Positions 54,710 to 63,202 of a stretch of 64,000 nucleotides of DNA are shown one piece after another; positions within the stretch are counted from its first letter, which is position 1, and each line of letters opens with the position of its first letter. The notes beneath the pieces are model-generated. The model saw nothing but the letters and a program-made list of their open reading frames with translations, searched no databases and was not told the origin of the DNA. Source of the stretch: Streptomyces lichenis (GTDB lineage Bacteria; Actinomycetota; Actinomycetes; Streptomycetales; Streptomycetaceae). A program made the translations under genes and the position numbers. The stretch covers positions 1 to 64,000 of the forward strand of contig NZ_JALPTH010000006.1 in the NCBI RefSeq assembly GCF_023218175.1, written 5' to 3'.

Positions 54710-56152
54710 ATGACGGTTGGTTCGGTTGGTTCGGTCGACTCGGCCGGTTCGGTCGGCGGCGAGACGGACTCCGAGCGGGGAGCCGCACAGCAGAGTCTCG
54801 GTACGGCCGCGGCCAGGAACCTGGCGACCACCACCAAGTCCGTACCGCAGATGCAGGAGATCACCTCCCGCTGGCTGCTGAAGATGCTCCCCTGGGTGCA
54901 GGTGCAGGGCGGCGCGTACCGGGTGAACCGGCGGCTCACCTACGCGGTCGGCGACGGGCGGGTCACCTTCGTGCAGACCGGGGACCGGGTCGCGGTCATC
55001 CCCGCCGAGCTGCGCGAACTGCCCGCCCTGCGGGAGTACGAGGACGAGGCGGCGCTGGAGGAGCTGGCGCAGCGCTGCACCCAGCGGGAGTTCGCGCCCG
55101 GGGACGTCATCGCCGAGGAGGGCGCGGACAACGACCGGCTCTATCTGCTCGCGCACGGCAAGGTGGAGCGGATCGGCACCGGCCCGTACGGGGACGAGGC
55201 GGTGCTCGAAGTCCTGGCCGACGGGGCCTACTTCGGCGACGCCGCGCTGACCGAGGCGGACGCCGGCTGGGACGCCACCGTCCGGGCGGCCACCCGGTGC
55301 ACCGTCCTCCAGCTCACCCGCGCCGACGTGCGCAACCTCGCCGACCGCGCCGAATCGCTGGCCGGCCATCTGGACCGGGTGGCGGCCCTGCCCCGGCAGC
55401 GCACCAACAAGCACGGCGAGAAGGCCATCGAGCTGTCCGCCGGACACGTCGGCGAGGCGGTCATCCCGCACACCTACGTCGACTACGAGGCCGCCCCGCG
55501 CGAGTACGAACTGAGCGTCGCGCAGACCGTGCTGAAGGTGCACAGCCGGGTCGCCGACCTCTACAACCACCCGATGAACCAGACCGAGCAGCAGTTGCGG
55601 CTCACGGTGGAGGCGCTGCGCGAGCGCCAGGAGCACGAGCTGATCAACAACCCGCGGTTCGGGCTGCTCTCCAACTGCGACTACGGGCAGCGGCTCCAGC
55701 CGCACGACGGGGCGCCGAGCCCGGACGACCTGGACGAGCTGCTCTCCCGGCGGCGCGGCAACAAGCTCTTCCTGGCCCACCCCAAGGCGATCGCCGCCTT
55801 CGGCCGCGAGTGCAACCGCCGCGGTCTGGTGCCGGAGTCGATCGACGTCGGCGGGCACCGCATCCCCACCTGGCGGGGCGTGCCGATCTTCCCCTGCAAC
55901 AAGATCCCGGTCTCCGACGCCCGGACCACCTCGATCATCTGCATGCGTACCGGTGAGGACGAGCAGGGCGTGGTCGGGCTGCACCAGACCGGCATCCCGG
56001 ACGAGATCGAGCCCAGCCTCTCGGTCCGCTTCATGGGCATCGACGAGCAGGCGATCATCTCCTACCTCGTCACCGCCTACTACTCCGCGGCCATCCTCGT
56101 CCCGGACGCGCTCGGCGTCCTGGAGAACGTCGAGGTCGGCCGCTGGCGGTAG
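54710..56152 (+). CDS. Family 2B encapsulin shell protein with cyclic-nucleotide-binding domain
   Basis: This 480-residue protein is not an ordinary CRP-like factor: it lacks any helix-turn-helix. Residues 28-75 ([44 protein letters not shown]) are the conserved N-arm of family 2 encapsulins with HK97 fold. Residues about 112-225 are an inserted cyclic-nucleotide-binding domain ([20 protein letters not shown], then a degenerate phosphate cassette [12 protein letters not shown]). Residues 250-480 complete the shell fold ([53 protein letters not shown]). It should self-assemble into a closed compartment around the downstream enzyme. ATG at 54710 has GAGGGG eight bases upstream. Confidence 0.9.
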   Translation: MTVGSVGSVDSAGSVGGETDSERGAAQQSLGTAAARNLATTTKSVPQMQEITSRWLLKMLPWVQVQGGAYRVNRRLTYAVGDGRVTFVQTGDRVAVIPAELRELPALREYEDEAALEELAQRCTQREFAPGDVIAEEGADNDRLYLLAHGKVERIGTGPYGDEAVLEVLADGAYFGDAALTEADAGWDATVRAATRCTVLQLTRADVRNLADRAESLAGHLDRVAALPRQRTNKHGEKAIELSAGHVGEAVIPHTYVDYEAAPREYELSVAQTVLKVHSRVADLYNHPMNQTEQQLRLTVEALRERQEHELINNPRFGLLSNCDYGQRLQPHDGAPSPDDLDELLSRRRGNKLFLAHPKAIAAFGRECNRRGLVPESIDVGGHRIPTWRGVPIFPCNKIPVSDARTTSIICMRTGEDEQGVVGLHQTGIPDEIEPSLSVRFMGIDEQAIISYLVTAYYSAAILVPDALGVLENVEVGRWR

Positions 56153-56267
56153 CCGGCCGGCCGGGGGCGGGCGCCACCAGCCGCGGCGCCACCCCCGGCC
56201 CCGCACCGCCCCTCCAAGCCAAAGGGAGGGGCCAGGTGAACGGAGACCAGGTGTACGGAGAGAGACC

Positions 56268-57326
56268 ATGACCATGACCACCGACCGGGACACCGCGACC
56301 GAGGGCGACCGGGGCGCCGCGGCGTTCCTCGACCGTGTCCGCGGCGCGGTGCACCCCGAACTGCGGGCCGCCGTCGAGTCGTTGCCGCCGCCGGTGCGCG
56401 GAATCGCGCTGTACCACTTCGGCTGGACCCGGCCCGACGGCAGTCCGGTGGCCGGGCCGCCGGGTGGCAAGGCCATCCGCCCGGCCCTGGTCCTCGCCGC
56501 CGCGCGGGCGCTCGGCGGGGACTCCGCCTCCGCCGTCCGGGCCGCCGCCGCGGTCGAGCTGGCGCACAACTTCACCCTGCTGCACGACGACATCGTGGAC
56601 CAGGACTCCACCCGCCGCGGCCGGGCCACCGCCTGGGCCGTCTTCGGGATACCGGACGCCCTGATCGCCGGCGACGCCATGCTGGCCCTGGCGCTGCGGA
56701 TGCTCGCCGAGGACCCGCACCCGGCCTCCGCCGCCGCCTCGGCCCGGCTGGCCGCCTGTGTCATCGAGCTCTGCGCGGGCCAGCAGACCGACTGCGCCTT
56801 CGAGGAGCGCGGCCCCGACGAGGTCTCGCTCGACGAGTGCCTGGCCATGGCGACCGCCAAGACCGGAGCGCTGCTGGGCTGCGCCTGCGCGCTGGGCGCC
56901 CTGTACGCGGGCGCCGGCGAGGCGGATGTGGCGGCGATGGACGCCTTCGGCCGGGAGGCCGGACTGGCCTTCCAGCTCATCGACGACCTGATCGGCATCT
57001 GGGGCGACCCGGCGCGCACCGGGAAGCCCGCCGGGGCGGACCTGGCCGCGCGCAAGAAGTCGCTGCCGGTGGTCGCCGCGCTCCGGTCGGGGACCCCCGC
57101 CGGCCGGGAGCTCGCGGAGCTGTACGCCGGTGCCCCGCTGGACGCCGCCGGGGTGCTGCGGGCCGCCGACGCGGTCGAACGGGCCGGCGGCCGGGACTGG
57201 GCGCAGGCGGAGGCGGCGGACCGGATGGCACTCGCCGTCCAGCAGCTCTCCGGGGCCGTACCGGACCTGGCCGCGGCGGGGGACCTGCTGGCGCTGGCCG
57301 AGTTCGTCACCCGGCGCTCGCGCTGA
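56268..57326 (+). CDS. Polyprenyl diphosphate synthase, probable encapsulin cargo
   Basis: This 352-residue trans-prenyltransferase has the first Asp-rich motif LLHDDIVDQDS (DDIVD, 107-111), GGKAIRP (66-72), GQQTD (171-175), and the second Asp motif as DDLIGIWGD (239-247). The chain-length residue before the first motif is small or hydrophobic (HNFTLLHDD), which would suit C15-C20 products, but this is inference. Prenyltransferases are one of the four known cargo classes of family 2 encapsulins. It lies 115 bases after the shell gene. ATG at 56268 has GGAGAG six bases upstream. Only about 20 disordered residues precede the fold, less than expected for a long cargo-loading tail. Confidence 0.88.
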   Translation: MTMTTDRDTATEGDRGAAAFLDRVRGAVHPELRAAVESLPPPVRGIALYHFGWTRPDGSPVAGPPGGKAIRPALVLAAARALGGDSASAVRAAAAVELAHNFTLLHDDIVDQDSTRRGRATAWAVFGIPDALIAGDAMLALALRMLAEDPHPASAAASARLAACVIELCAGQQTDCAFEERGPDEVSLDECLAMATAKTGALLGCACALGALYAGAGEADVAAMDAFGREAGLAFQLIDDLIGIWGDPARTGKPAGADLAARKKSLPVVAALRSGTPAGRELAELYAGAPLDAAGVLRAADAVERAGGRDWAQAEAADRMALAVQQLSGAVPDLAAAGDLLALAEFVTRRSR

Positions 57327-57374
57327 GCCCATGGGCCTCCGGTCGGTGCGGGGTCGAAAGCCCTTTCGCTATGC

Positions 57375-57388
57375 ACTTCAGTTGAAGT
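57375..57388. promoter_or_regulatory. Palindrome upstream of the reductase-like gene
   Basis: ACTTCA-GT-TGAAGT (57375-57388) is a perfect inverted repeat about 48 bases before the RibD/DHFR-like start. It resembles MarR- or ArsR-type operators, but no such regulator gene is nearby. Confidence 0.45.
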
Positions 57389-57435
57389 AGTGTGGCCGAA
57401 GTGGTCACGGACCACCCCGACCGCCTGGAGGCCCT

Positions 57436-58020
57436 GTGCGCAAGCTCGTCTACCTCATCGCCTGCTCAATCGACGGTTTCATCGGGGACCCGGGCGGCGA
57501 CGCCTCGTCCATGTACGGCTTCGTGGAGGGCGAGTACCAGACCTGGACGCTGGACGAGTACCCGGAGACCTTCCCGGCCCCGTACCTCGCCTCGCTGGGG
57601 AGGGCGGACGCGCCGCCCAAGCGGTTCGACACCGTCGTCATGGGCCGCGGCACCTACCAGGTCGGCCTGGACGCCGGGCTGCCCAGCACCTACGGCTCGC
57701 TCCGTGAGATCGTCGCCTCCCGCAGCCTCACCGAGTCCCCGTACCCGAACGTGGAGCTGGTCCGCGAGGACCTGCCGGCGCGGGTCCGCGAACTGAAGGC
57801 GGAGGACGGCCCGCTGGACATCTGGCTCTGCGGCGGCGCGGAGATCGCCGGTGTGCTGCGGGAGGAGATCGACGAGATCGTCATCAAGACCTACCCCCAG
57901 GTCTACGGCTCCGGGCTGCCGATGTTCGGCTCCGGCTTCGCGGTGAGCGACTTCGCCCTGGAGGAGGTCCACACCTTCCCCAACGGCGTGCTGGTGCGCC
58001 GCTACGTCCGCAAGCGGTAG
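57436..58020 (+). CDS. Dihydrofolate-reductase-like (RibD C-terminal domain) protein
   Basis: This 194-residue protein has the DHFR/RibD-C fold. It opens RKLVYLIACSIDGFIGDPGG (family start), with FDTVVMGRGTYQ as NADPH-binding segment and IWLCGGAEIAGVLREEIDEIVIKTYP as the second conserved half. Such stand-alone proteins probably reduce pterin- or flavin-like small molecules; no substrate is known. GTG at 57436 has GGAGG five bases before it. It follows the encapsulin/prenyltransferase pair by 109 bases with a palindrome between, so is probably a separate unit. Confidence 0.87.
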   Translation: MRKLVYLIACSIDGFIGDPGGDASSMYGFVEGEYQTWTLDEYPETFPAPYLASLGRADAPPKRFDTVVMGRGTYQVGLDAGLPSTYGSLREIVASRSLTESPYPNVELVREDLPARVRELKAEDGPLDIWLCGGAEIAGVLREEIDEIVIKTYPQVYGSGLPMFGSGFAVSDFALEEVHTFPNGVLVRRYVRKR

Positions 58021-58150
58021 CCGAGCGACTTCGGGGCCGGGGCCGCTTCCGGCCCGCCCGCCCGGACAAGAAGGGCAAGACCGGCCGAAGTCCGGCGCGA
58101 TGGGCCTCCGGCCGCACGCCGGAGGCCGCCGTACCGCTACAGTCCGCGCC

Positions 58151-58612
58151 ATGTCATCGGAGTCGACGGAAGTCTGGACCGGCTGGTACCGGGACCGCCG
58201 CGGCGCGGAAGCGATCGCGATCACGGCGGACGGCGGGCGGCGCATCGCCATCCGCGTCAGGGGCGTGGAGTACACGGGCAGCCGGCTGGAGGCGCTCACC
58301 GCGGACGAGGAGAACGGCGGACTGCCGCTGTCCGGCTGCGTGTTGGAGTGGGACCTGCCCATGCCGGTGATCCTCGCCGACGGCTCCGTCCAACCCGCCA
58401 CCCTCAGCTGCCTGCTGGCCCTCGGCGAGGCCCTGTCCGACGGCTCTCCCGAGCGGGTGGACCTCCAGCTGACCCTGCACTGGGGCGGCGCCGCCTACGA
58501 GTCCGGCCTCTGGGGCGGGGACTTCGAGCAGGCCCTGGACCGGGTGCGCCGCCAACTGCCGCCCGGCACCCGCTTCGAGCGCACGGGCGCCCTGGTGGAA
58601 GCGGCCGTCTGA
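58151..58612 (+). CDS. Uncharacterised protein (possibly DUF6304)
   Basis: This 153-residue protein begins MSSESTEVWTGWYRDRRG and is beta-rich, with AIAITADGGRRIAIRVRGVEYTG, CVLEWDLPMPV and LQLTLHWGG strands. There is no signal peptide, membrane helix or catalytic motif that I recognise. It resembles actinobacterial DUF6304 proteins from memory only. Its acidic composition and size suggest a cytosolic immunity-like or binding protein, but there is no toxin partner nearby. A tandem repeat and a terminator follow. Confidence 0.65.
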   Translation: MSSESTEVWTGWYRDRRGAEAIAITADGGRRIAIRVRGVEYTGSRLEALTADEENGGLPLSGCVLEWDLPMPVILADGSVQPATLSCLLALGEALSDGSPERVDLQLTLHWGGAAYESGLWGGDFEQALDRVRRQLPPGTRFERTGALVEAAV

Positions 58613-58613
58613 A

Positions 58614-58696
58614 CCCCGTACCGGGAACACCCCGTACCGGGAACACCCCGTACCGGGAACACACTCCGTACCGGGAGCACCCCCGTACCGGAGGCA
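58614..58696. repeat. 16-bp tandem repeat (CCCCGTACCGGGAACA)
   Basis: Three exact copies (58614-58629, 58630-58645, 58646-58661) are followed by two diverged copies ending near 58696. Each unit contains the palindrome CCGTACCGG in part, so the array can fold. It lies between convergent genes and immediately before a long terminator. Confidence 0.9.
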
Positions 58697-58701
58697 CACG
58701 C

Positions 58702-58740
58702 ACCGGAGCACCGGAGCCGTGAGGGCTCCGGTGCTCCGGT
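58702..58740. terminator. Bidirectional hairpin terminator
   Basis: A perfect 17-base stem (58702-58718 with 58724-58740) with a GTGAG loop separates the DUF gene from convergent snpA. Confidence 0.9.
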
Positions 58741-58755
58741 GACGAGCGGCGGGGG

Positions 58756-59400
58756 TCAGCCCGCCTTGGCCGCCGACGCCAGGCCGTTGGCCCACAGCTG
58801 GTTCACCCGGGCGCGCTCCCGGGAGTCCGGCACCGCGTTGGTGCAGGAGGTGCCGGGGCCGCCGCCGGACATCAGCTGGCTGCACGGACCCGAGTAGGTG
58901 TCCGGCAGGCCGAGCACATGGCCGGTCTCGTGGGCGGTGACCCGGTTGGAGTTGTACTGCTGGTTCTGCCGGTAGTCCAGGAAGATGTAACCCCGCCCGT
59001 GGCCGTCGGTCGACGCGTACGAGCCGCGCGAGTCGTTGCCCTCGTAGTAGCGGAAGTCCGGGCTGGAGCTGGTCTCCTGGAGCTGGACGTTGCTGACCGA
59101 GCTGTTCCAGATCCGGGTGGAGTTGGCTATCTGGCTGCGGAAGCTCGGGGCGCTGGCCACCGAGTAGCGGACCGTCACGGCCAGCGCGCTCGGGTTGGCC
59201 GCGCGCTTCTCGGCGACCGACTTCAGCACGGCGTCGAAGAACGCCTTGTTGGCCTTGGCCTCCTGGCTCGAACCGTTGTAGGCGGCGTACGCGGCGGGGG
59301 CGTCCACCGGCGCGGGCGCGGCGGAGGCGGTCGCCGGAACGGCGGCCAGCGCGGCGGCGAGACTCAGGGCAGCGGCCAGCCCGGTCTTGGAGAGCTTCAT
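58756..59400 (-). CDS. snpA: Snapalysin, small secreted zinc protease (M7)
   Basis: This 214-residue pre-pro-protease has a signal peptide ([24 protein letters not shown]), a propeptide of about 45 residues, and a small M7 catalytic domain with the extended zinc motif [12 protein letters not shown] (HExxHxxGxxD, Asp as third ligand). Two Cys (GPCSQLMS and GTSCTNA) form the family disulfide. It degrades extracellular proteins, milk casein in the original assay. The divergent LysR gene is the usual activator of snpA in streptomycetes. Confidence 0.94.
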   Translation of the reverse strand: MKLSKTGLAAALSLAAALAAVPATASAAPAPVDAPAAYAAYNGSSQEAKANKAFFDAVLKSVAEKRAANPSALAVTVRYSVASAPSFRSQIANSTRIWNSSVSNVQLQETSSSPDFRYYEGNDSRGSYASTDGHGRGYIFLDYRQNQQYNSNRVTAHETGHVLGLPDTYSGPCSQLMSGGGPGTSCTNAVPDSRERARVNQLWANGLASAAKAG

Positions 59401-59580
59401 GGGGGGCTCCTTGTGGGGTACTGCCGGAACGGTTGGGTGGGCCGTCCGGTCTGACAGGAGTGTCGGGGAAAGCTGGCCCCGTACGGATGATGCCAACGGG
59501 TGATAACCCCGGCGTATCGCCTCCCCCAACTCCCCCTGCGTGTCTGGTGTGACGTGCGGTGCCCGTCCTAATCTGCGGAT

Positions 59581-60531
59581 ATGGAACTGGAGGTGAGACA
59601 CCTGCGGGCGCTGTGCGCCATCGCCGACAGCGGCAGCCTGCACAAGGCCGCCCGCCAGCTCGGCGTCAGCCAGCCGTCCCTGACGACCCAGCTGCGCCGT
59701 ATCGAGAACGCCCTCGGCGCGGAGCTGTTCACCCGGGCCCGGGGCGGCTGCCGGCCCACCCCGCTGGGGCTGACCGTGCTCAGCCGGGCCCGTCCGCTGG
59801 TGGCGCAGATGGCGGTGCTGGTCAGCGAGACCCGGGCGGCGGCGGCCTGCCCGGACGGGGCCCGGCTGCGGGTCGGCTCCACCGCCAGCCGCGCGCTGGC
59901 CGGCTGGCTGCGCCGGCTGCGGCAGCGGCTGCCCGGGACCGACATCACCCTGCACATGGACGTCTCCGCCAACGCCCTGCTGCGCGCGCTCGCCGCCGGT
60001 CAGCTCGACGTGGCCTTCGTCCACGAGGTGGAGGGCAGCCCGCTGCGGGTCCCGGAGGGCCTGGAGCGGCACGTCCTGGTGGAGCGGGAGCCGCAGTTCG
60101 TCTCGCTGGCCCTGGACCACCCGGCGGCCGGTTCCGCCGTGGTGGACCTGGCCGATCTGGCGGGCGACCGCTGGATGGTGGACCCCACCGTGGACGGCGA
60201 GTGGGACGGGCTGCGCCGGGTGCTGGACGAGGCCGGCATCGACCCGCCCATCCTGCACGCCGACTACCACACGGCCACCTCGCTGATCGTCGCCGGAGAG
60301 GCCGTGGCGCCCTGCCAGCCGACCTCGGGGCCGCGTGACGACATGGCGATACGGCCGTTACTGGGCGACCCACTGGGCGTACGGCTGCTGCTCTACAGCA
60401 GACCCGGCGCCGAGGCCGGCCCCGCGGCGTACGCCGAACTCACCGCCGCCTACCGGGACGCCGCCCTGCGCGCCCGCCCCTACCGCCAGTGGCTGATGTG
60501 CCACGGCAGCCCCCTGATCCAGGCGGCCTGA
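59581..60531 (+). CDS. LysR-family activator of snapalysin
   Basis: This 316-residue LysR-type regulator has the N-terminal winged helix ([35 protein letters not shown] in outline) and a periplasmic-binding-type effector domain ([27 protein letters not shown]). It is divergent from snpA with a 180-base gap, matching the known snpR-snpA arrangement in Streptomyces where LysR activates the protease. ATG at 59581 begins [17 protein letters not shown]. The C-terminus ([16 protein letters not shown]) is intact. The inducer is unknown. Confidence 0.9.
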   Translation: MELEVRHLRALCAIADSGSLHKAARQLGVSQPSLTTQLRRIENALGAELFTRARGGCRPTPLGLTVLSRARPLVAQMAVLVSETRAAAACPDGARLRVGSTASRALAGWLRRLRQRLPGTDITLHMDVSANALLRALAAGQLDVAFVHEVEGSPLRVPEGLERHVLVEREPQFVSLALDHPAAGSAVVDLADLAGDRWMVDPTVDGEWDGLRRVLDEAGIDPPILHADYHTATSLIVAGEAVAPCQPTSGPRDDMAIRPLLGDPLGVRLLLYSRPGAEAGPAAYAELTAAYRDAALRARPYRQWLMCHGSPLIQAA

Positions 60532-60635
60532 CCCGCCCGCCCCCCGTCCCTTCATCCCCCCACCACTGGGAAACCCCCACTCCTCCCAGAAGGCCGAACC
60601 CCCCATGACCCCCACCGTCCCGCCCGCCCAGCGCG

Positions 60636-61451
60636 CTACTTCCGCAGCGCCTCCAGGGCCGAGCGCATCTCGCTGTCCAGCAGCCGCCGGAGCTCCTGCC
60701 GCGTCGGCACCTCGCCCTCGTCGTCGGAGCCGTACCAGCTCCAGGACAGCTCCAGGGTGAACCACCCGTCCCGGGCGGCCAGCGACATGTTGCCGACCTC
60801 CTTCTCCCCGGTGCCGGACTTCCGGACCGTGGTCACCGTGTACGCCTCGTCGCCCAGGTCGCCGGCGGGTGCCACCTCGTAGGTGTAGTCGTCGGTGGAG
60901 CGGTCCTCGGACGCGCTCTGCAGCGAGGCGAACTCCGGCGCCGGGTCGGACCCCTTGTGCCATACGGCCTGCGCGGAGAGATAGCCGTCCGCGAGCGTGG
61001 TGTCCTCGGCGTCCTTGGCGTTGAACCGGCGGCTGCAGGAGCTCTGGTCGACCGCCTGCTGCCGGGAGCCGTACGCGTCGCCGTCCTCGACGTCCTGGAA
61101 GTCGTAGCGCTCCTCGAACCCCTCGAAGCGGAACGTCTCGCAGAGGTCGGCGGCGTACCGGTGCCCGCCGAACTCCGGCTCGGGGTCGTCCAGCACCCCG
61201 CTGCCGAAGAGCGCCCCCGCCCACACCGCCGACGCCACCAGGACACCGCCGAGGCCCCACACCCACCCCGGCACCCGTCTGCGCCCACCGGGCGGTGCCG
61301 GCGGGCCGTGCGGTATCGGCGGATACGGCCCACCGGGACCGGGCTGCCCGGGAAGGTGCCCGAGCGGCTGCGCGTACGGGTTGTGCTCCACCGGGCCGCC
61401 GGGCTGGTGCGGGCCGGGGCCGGGCGGAGAGGACGGGGGAGGTGTCGACAT
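60636..61451 (-). CDS. Single-pass membrane protein with Pro-rich N-terminus
   Basis: This 271-residue protein has a proline/glycine-rich cytoplasmic N-terminus of about 55 residues, one membrane helix (VPGWVWGLGGVLVASAVWAGALFG), and an outside domain of about 190 residues. That domain has two Cys (ADLCETF, QSSCSRRF), probably a disulfide, and an alternating strand/helix pattern. No catalytic motif is visible. Such proteins with Pro-rich inner tails are common in streptomycetes and unassigned; DUF-type lipoprotein-like sensors are one possibility. Confidence 0.75.
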   Translation of the reverse strand: MSTPPPSSPPGPGPHQPGGPVEHNPYAQPLGHLPGQPGPGGPYPPIPHGPPAPPGGRRRVPGWVWGLGGVLVASAVWAGALFGSGVLDDPEPEFGGHRYAADLCETFRFEGFEERYDFQDVEDGDAYGSRQQAVDQSSCSRRFNAKDAEDTTLADGYLSAQAVWHKGSDPAPEFASLQSASEDRSTDDYTYEVAPAGDLGDEAYTVTTVRKSGTGEKEVGNMSLAARDGWFTLELSWSWYGSDDEGEVPTRQELRRLLDSEMRSALEALRK

Positions 61452-61560
61452 GGCCCGACGCTACCCCCCGGTCACCCCGTGCATGCGCCGACGGCCGTTT
61501 CACGGGCGGCAGTTGGGACTCGGGGCCGATCCGTCCGCGCTCCCGTCCGGGAACGCCGAC

Positions 61561-61591
61561 GGGACCCGTCCGATGTCGCTGGACGGGCCCC
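61561..61591 (-). terminator. sodN terminator hairpin
   Basis: GGGACCCGTCC (61561-61571) pairs with GGACGGGCCCC (61581-61591) with one mismatch, just downstream of sodN on its strand. Confidence 0.6.
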
Positions 61592-61612
61592 GTGGGGTGA
61601 TGCGCGGCAGGG

Positions 61613-62011
61613 TCAGGCGGCCTGCTTGGTCTCCCAGAAGATCTTGTCGATCTGGGCGATGTGGTCCAGGGCCTTCTGGCCGGTGGCCGGGTCCTTGGAG
61701 CCCTTGGCGGCCGAGAGGGCCTTCAGGGTGTCGTTGACCAGCTGGTGCAGCTCCGGGTACTTCTCGAAGTGCGGGGGCTTGAAGTAGTCGCTCCACAGCA
61801 CCGAGACATGGTGCTTGGCCAGCTCCGCGCGCTCCTCCTTGATGGTGGTGGCGCGGGCCTGGAAGTGCGGGTCGTCGTTGCCGGCCATCTTGTCCTGGAT
61901 GGCCTTGACCGACTCGGCCTCGATACGGGCCTGGGCCGGGTCGTACACGCCGCAGGGGAGGTCGCAGTGCGCGCTGACCTTCACCGTGGGGGCGAACAGG
62001 CGGGAAAGCAT
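61613..62011 (-). CDS. sodN: Nickel superoxide dismutase SodN precursor
   Basis: This 132-residue precursor has a 14-residue leader (MLSRLFAPTVKVSA) that is cut to expose the nickel hook HCDLPCGVYD: His1, Cys2 and Cys6 of the mature protein bind nickel. The remaining residues form the four-helix bundle of the hexameric enzyme, with IKEERAELAKHHVSVLWSDYFKPPH as a landmark. The divergent sodX gene encodes the protease that removes the leader. In S. coelicolor nickel induces sodN and represses the iron enzyme. AAGGA lies eight bases upstream of the ATG. Confidence 0.97.
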   Translation of the reverse strand: MLSRLFAPTVKVSAHCDLPCGVYDPAQARIEAESVKAIQDKMAGNDDPHFQARATTIKEERAELAKHHVSVLWSDYFKPPHFEKYPELHQLVNDTLKALSAAKGSKDPATGQKALDHIAQIDKIFWETKQAA

Positions 62012-62162
62012 GGTGCCGTCCTTCCTCGTGATCGTCTTCTCAGGTGGGACATTACTCCCTGAGGCGGCGCTTTTCTCGGGTGCCCCCGTGGGCTTACGAC
62101 AAAAGTCCGGGGTGAGGATGGGACCGGTGGAGGAAGCTCCAAGGAGCGGAGGAGAGGGGCCG

Positions 62163-62585
62163 ATGAGCGGGCGGCGCAGGGGCCAGGGGCCCGCGTTGGG
62201 GTTCGCCGAGGTGGCGGGGCCGTCCATGGTGCCGACCCTGGTGCACGGGGACCGGCTGCTGGTCCGCTACGGGGTGCCGCTGCGCACCGGGGACGTGGCG
62301 GTGATGCGTCATCCGCTCCAGCAGGACCTGCTGATCGTCAAGCGGCTGGCCGGCTGGCGGCCCGGCGGCTGGTGGGTGCTGGGGGACAGCGAGCTGGCCG
62401 AGGGCACCGACAGCCGGGCCTTCGGCCCCGTACCGGAGGAGCTGGTGCTCGGGCGGGTGGCGGCCCGCTACCGGGGGATGCGGCCGGGGCTTCAGCGCTC
62501 GCCCGGCGCGGTGCTCGCCTGGCTGGCCTCGGCGGTGCGGCCGGTGTCCGCCGCGCCCGCCTCCCGGCGCTTGCGGGCCCGGTAG
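62163..62585 (+). CDS. sodX: Nickel-SOD maturation protease SodX
   Basis: This 140-residue S26-type signal-peptidase-like enzyme cleaves the SodN leader so nickel can bind. The catalytic Ser is in AGPSMVPTLVHGDRLLV and the general-base Lys in LLIVKRLAGWRPGG; both are intact. It has no clear membrane anchor, consistent with a cytosolic role. ATG at 62163 has GGAGAGG nearby; an upstream ATG adds 15 residues. It is divergent from sodN, as is usual, and its last 94 bases overlap the convergent CGNR gene. Confidence 0.93.
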   Translation: MSGRRRGQGPALGFAEVAGPSMVPTLVHGDRLLVRYGVPLRTGDVAVMRHPLQQDLLIVKRLAGWRPGGWWVLGDSELAEGTDSRAFGPVPEELVLGRVAARYRGMRPGLQRSPGAVLAWLASAVRPVSAAPASRRLRAR

Positions 62586-63118
62586 GCGGCCACGTTGGCG
62601 CGGGTGGCGCAGCGGTCGGAGCAGTAGCGCCGGGAGCGGTTGGTCGAGGTGTCCAGATAGGCGTTGCGGCAGGGCGCGGCCTGGCACAGGCCCAACCGGT
62701 CCGCCCCGTACTCGGTGAGGTGGAAGGCGAGGCCCATCGCGGCGATCGCCGCGTACCCGGTGGTGGCGTTGGAGGAGTGGTCCGCCAGGTGCATGTGCCA
62801 GCGCGGCCGCCCCTCGTCGTCCAGGAAGTCGTGGCCGGAGATCTGCGGGCTGACCGGGAACTCCAGCAGCAGTGAGTTGAGCAGGTCCACCGCGCCGCCG
62901 TGGTCGCCCGCGTCGGCGGCGGTGAAGACGGCGCGGAGCCGGGCGCGGATGGAGCGGAAGCGGGTGACGTCGGAGTCGGTGACCCGCCGGGCCATCTGCG
63001 AGGCCGCGCCGAACAGTTCGCGGACCGCCTCGACCGAGGTGAGGGAGTCGGAGCCGCGCGCCGGCTCCTCGGTGTTCACCAGTCGTACGGCGTAGTCCGA
63101 GTAAGAGGCCAGTTCCAC
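62492..63118 (-). CDS. CGNR zinc-finger (ABATE-domain) protein
   Basis: This 208-residue protein joins an N-terminal ABATE domain (residues 1-145, probable ligand or stress sensor) to a C-terminal CGNR zinc finger. The finger shows LCQAAPCRNAYLDTS and RRYCSDRCATRANVAAYRARK, with four Cys. CGNR proteins are predicted DNA- or RNA-binding regulators in actinobacteria, and targets are unknown. GTG at 63118 has AAGGA six bases upstream. The C-terminal 25 residues are disordered. It overlaps sodX by 94 bases tail to tail and is divergent from a methyltransferase gene. Confidence 0.9.
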   Translation of the reverse strand: MELASYSDYAVRLVNTEEPARGSDSLTSVEAVRELFGAASQMARRVTDSDVTRFRSIRARLRAVFTAADAGDHGGAVDLLNSLLLEFPVSPQISGHDFLDDEGRPRWHMHLADHSSNATTGYAAIAAMGLAFHLTEYGADRLGLCQAAPCRNAYLDTSTNRSRRYCSDRCATRANVAAYRARKRREAGAADTGRTAEASQASTAPGER

Positions 63119-63202
63119 TTGTAGTCCTTACGGCGGCGGTCTAGGGTCGGGCGGAAGGCAGTAAGAGACGGTACTCAGTCGAGGGTATTACGGAGGGCCA
63201 CG

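Noticed and set aside
54710..56152. CRP/FNR-type transcription factor call for the CNB-domain protein
   Set aside because: There is no helix-turn-helix, the length is twice that of CRP proteins, and the N-arm and C-terminal segments match family 2 encapsulins.
53400..57330. 2-methylisoborneol terpene cluster around the encapsulin
   Set aside because: No terpene cyclase or methyltransferase gene is adjacent; only a prenyltransferase is present.
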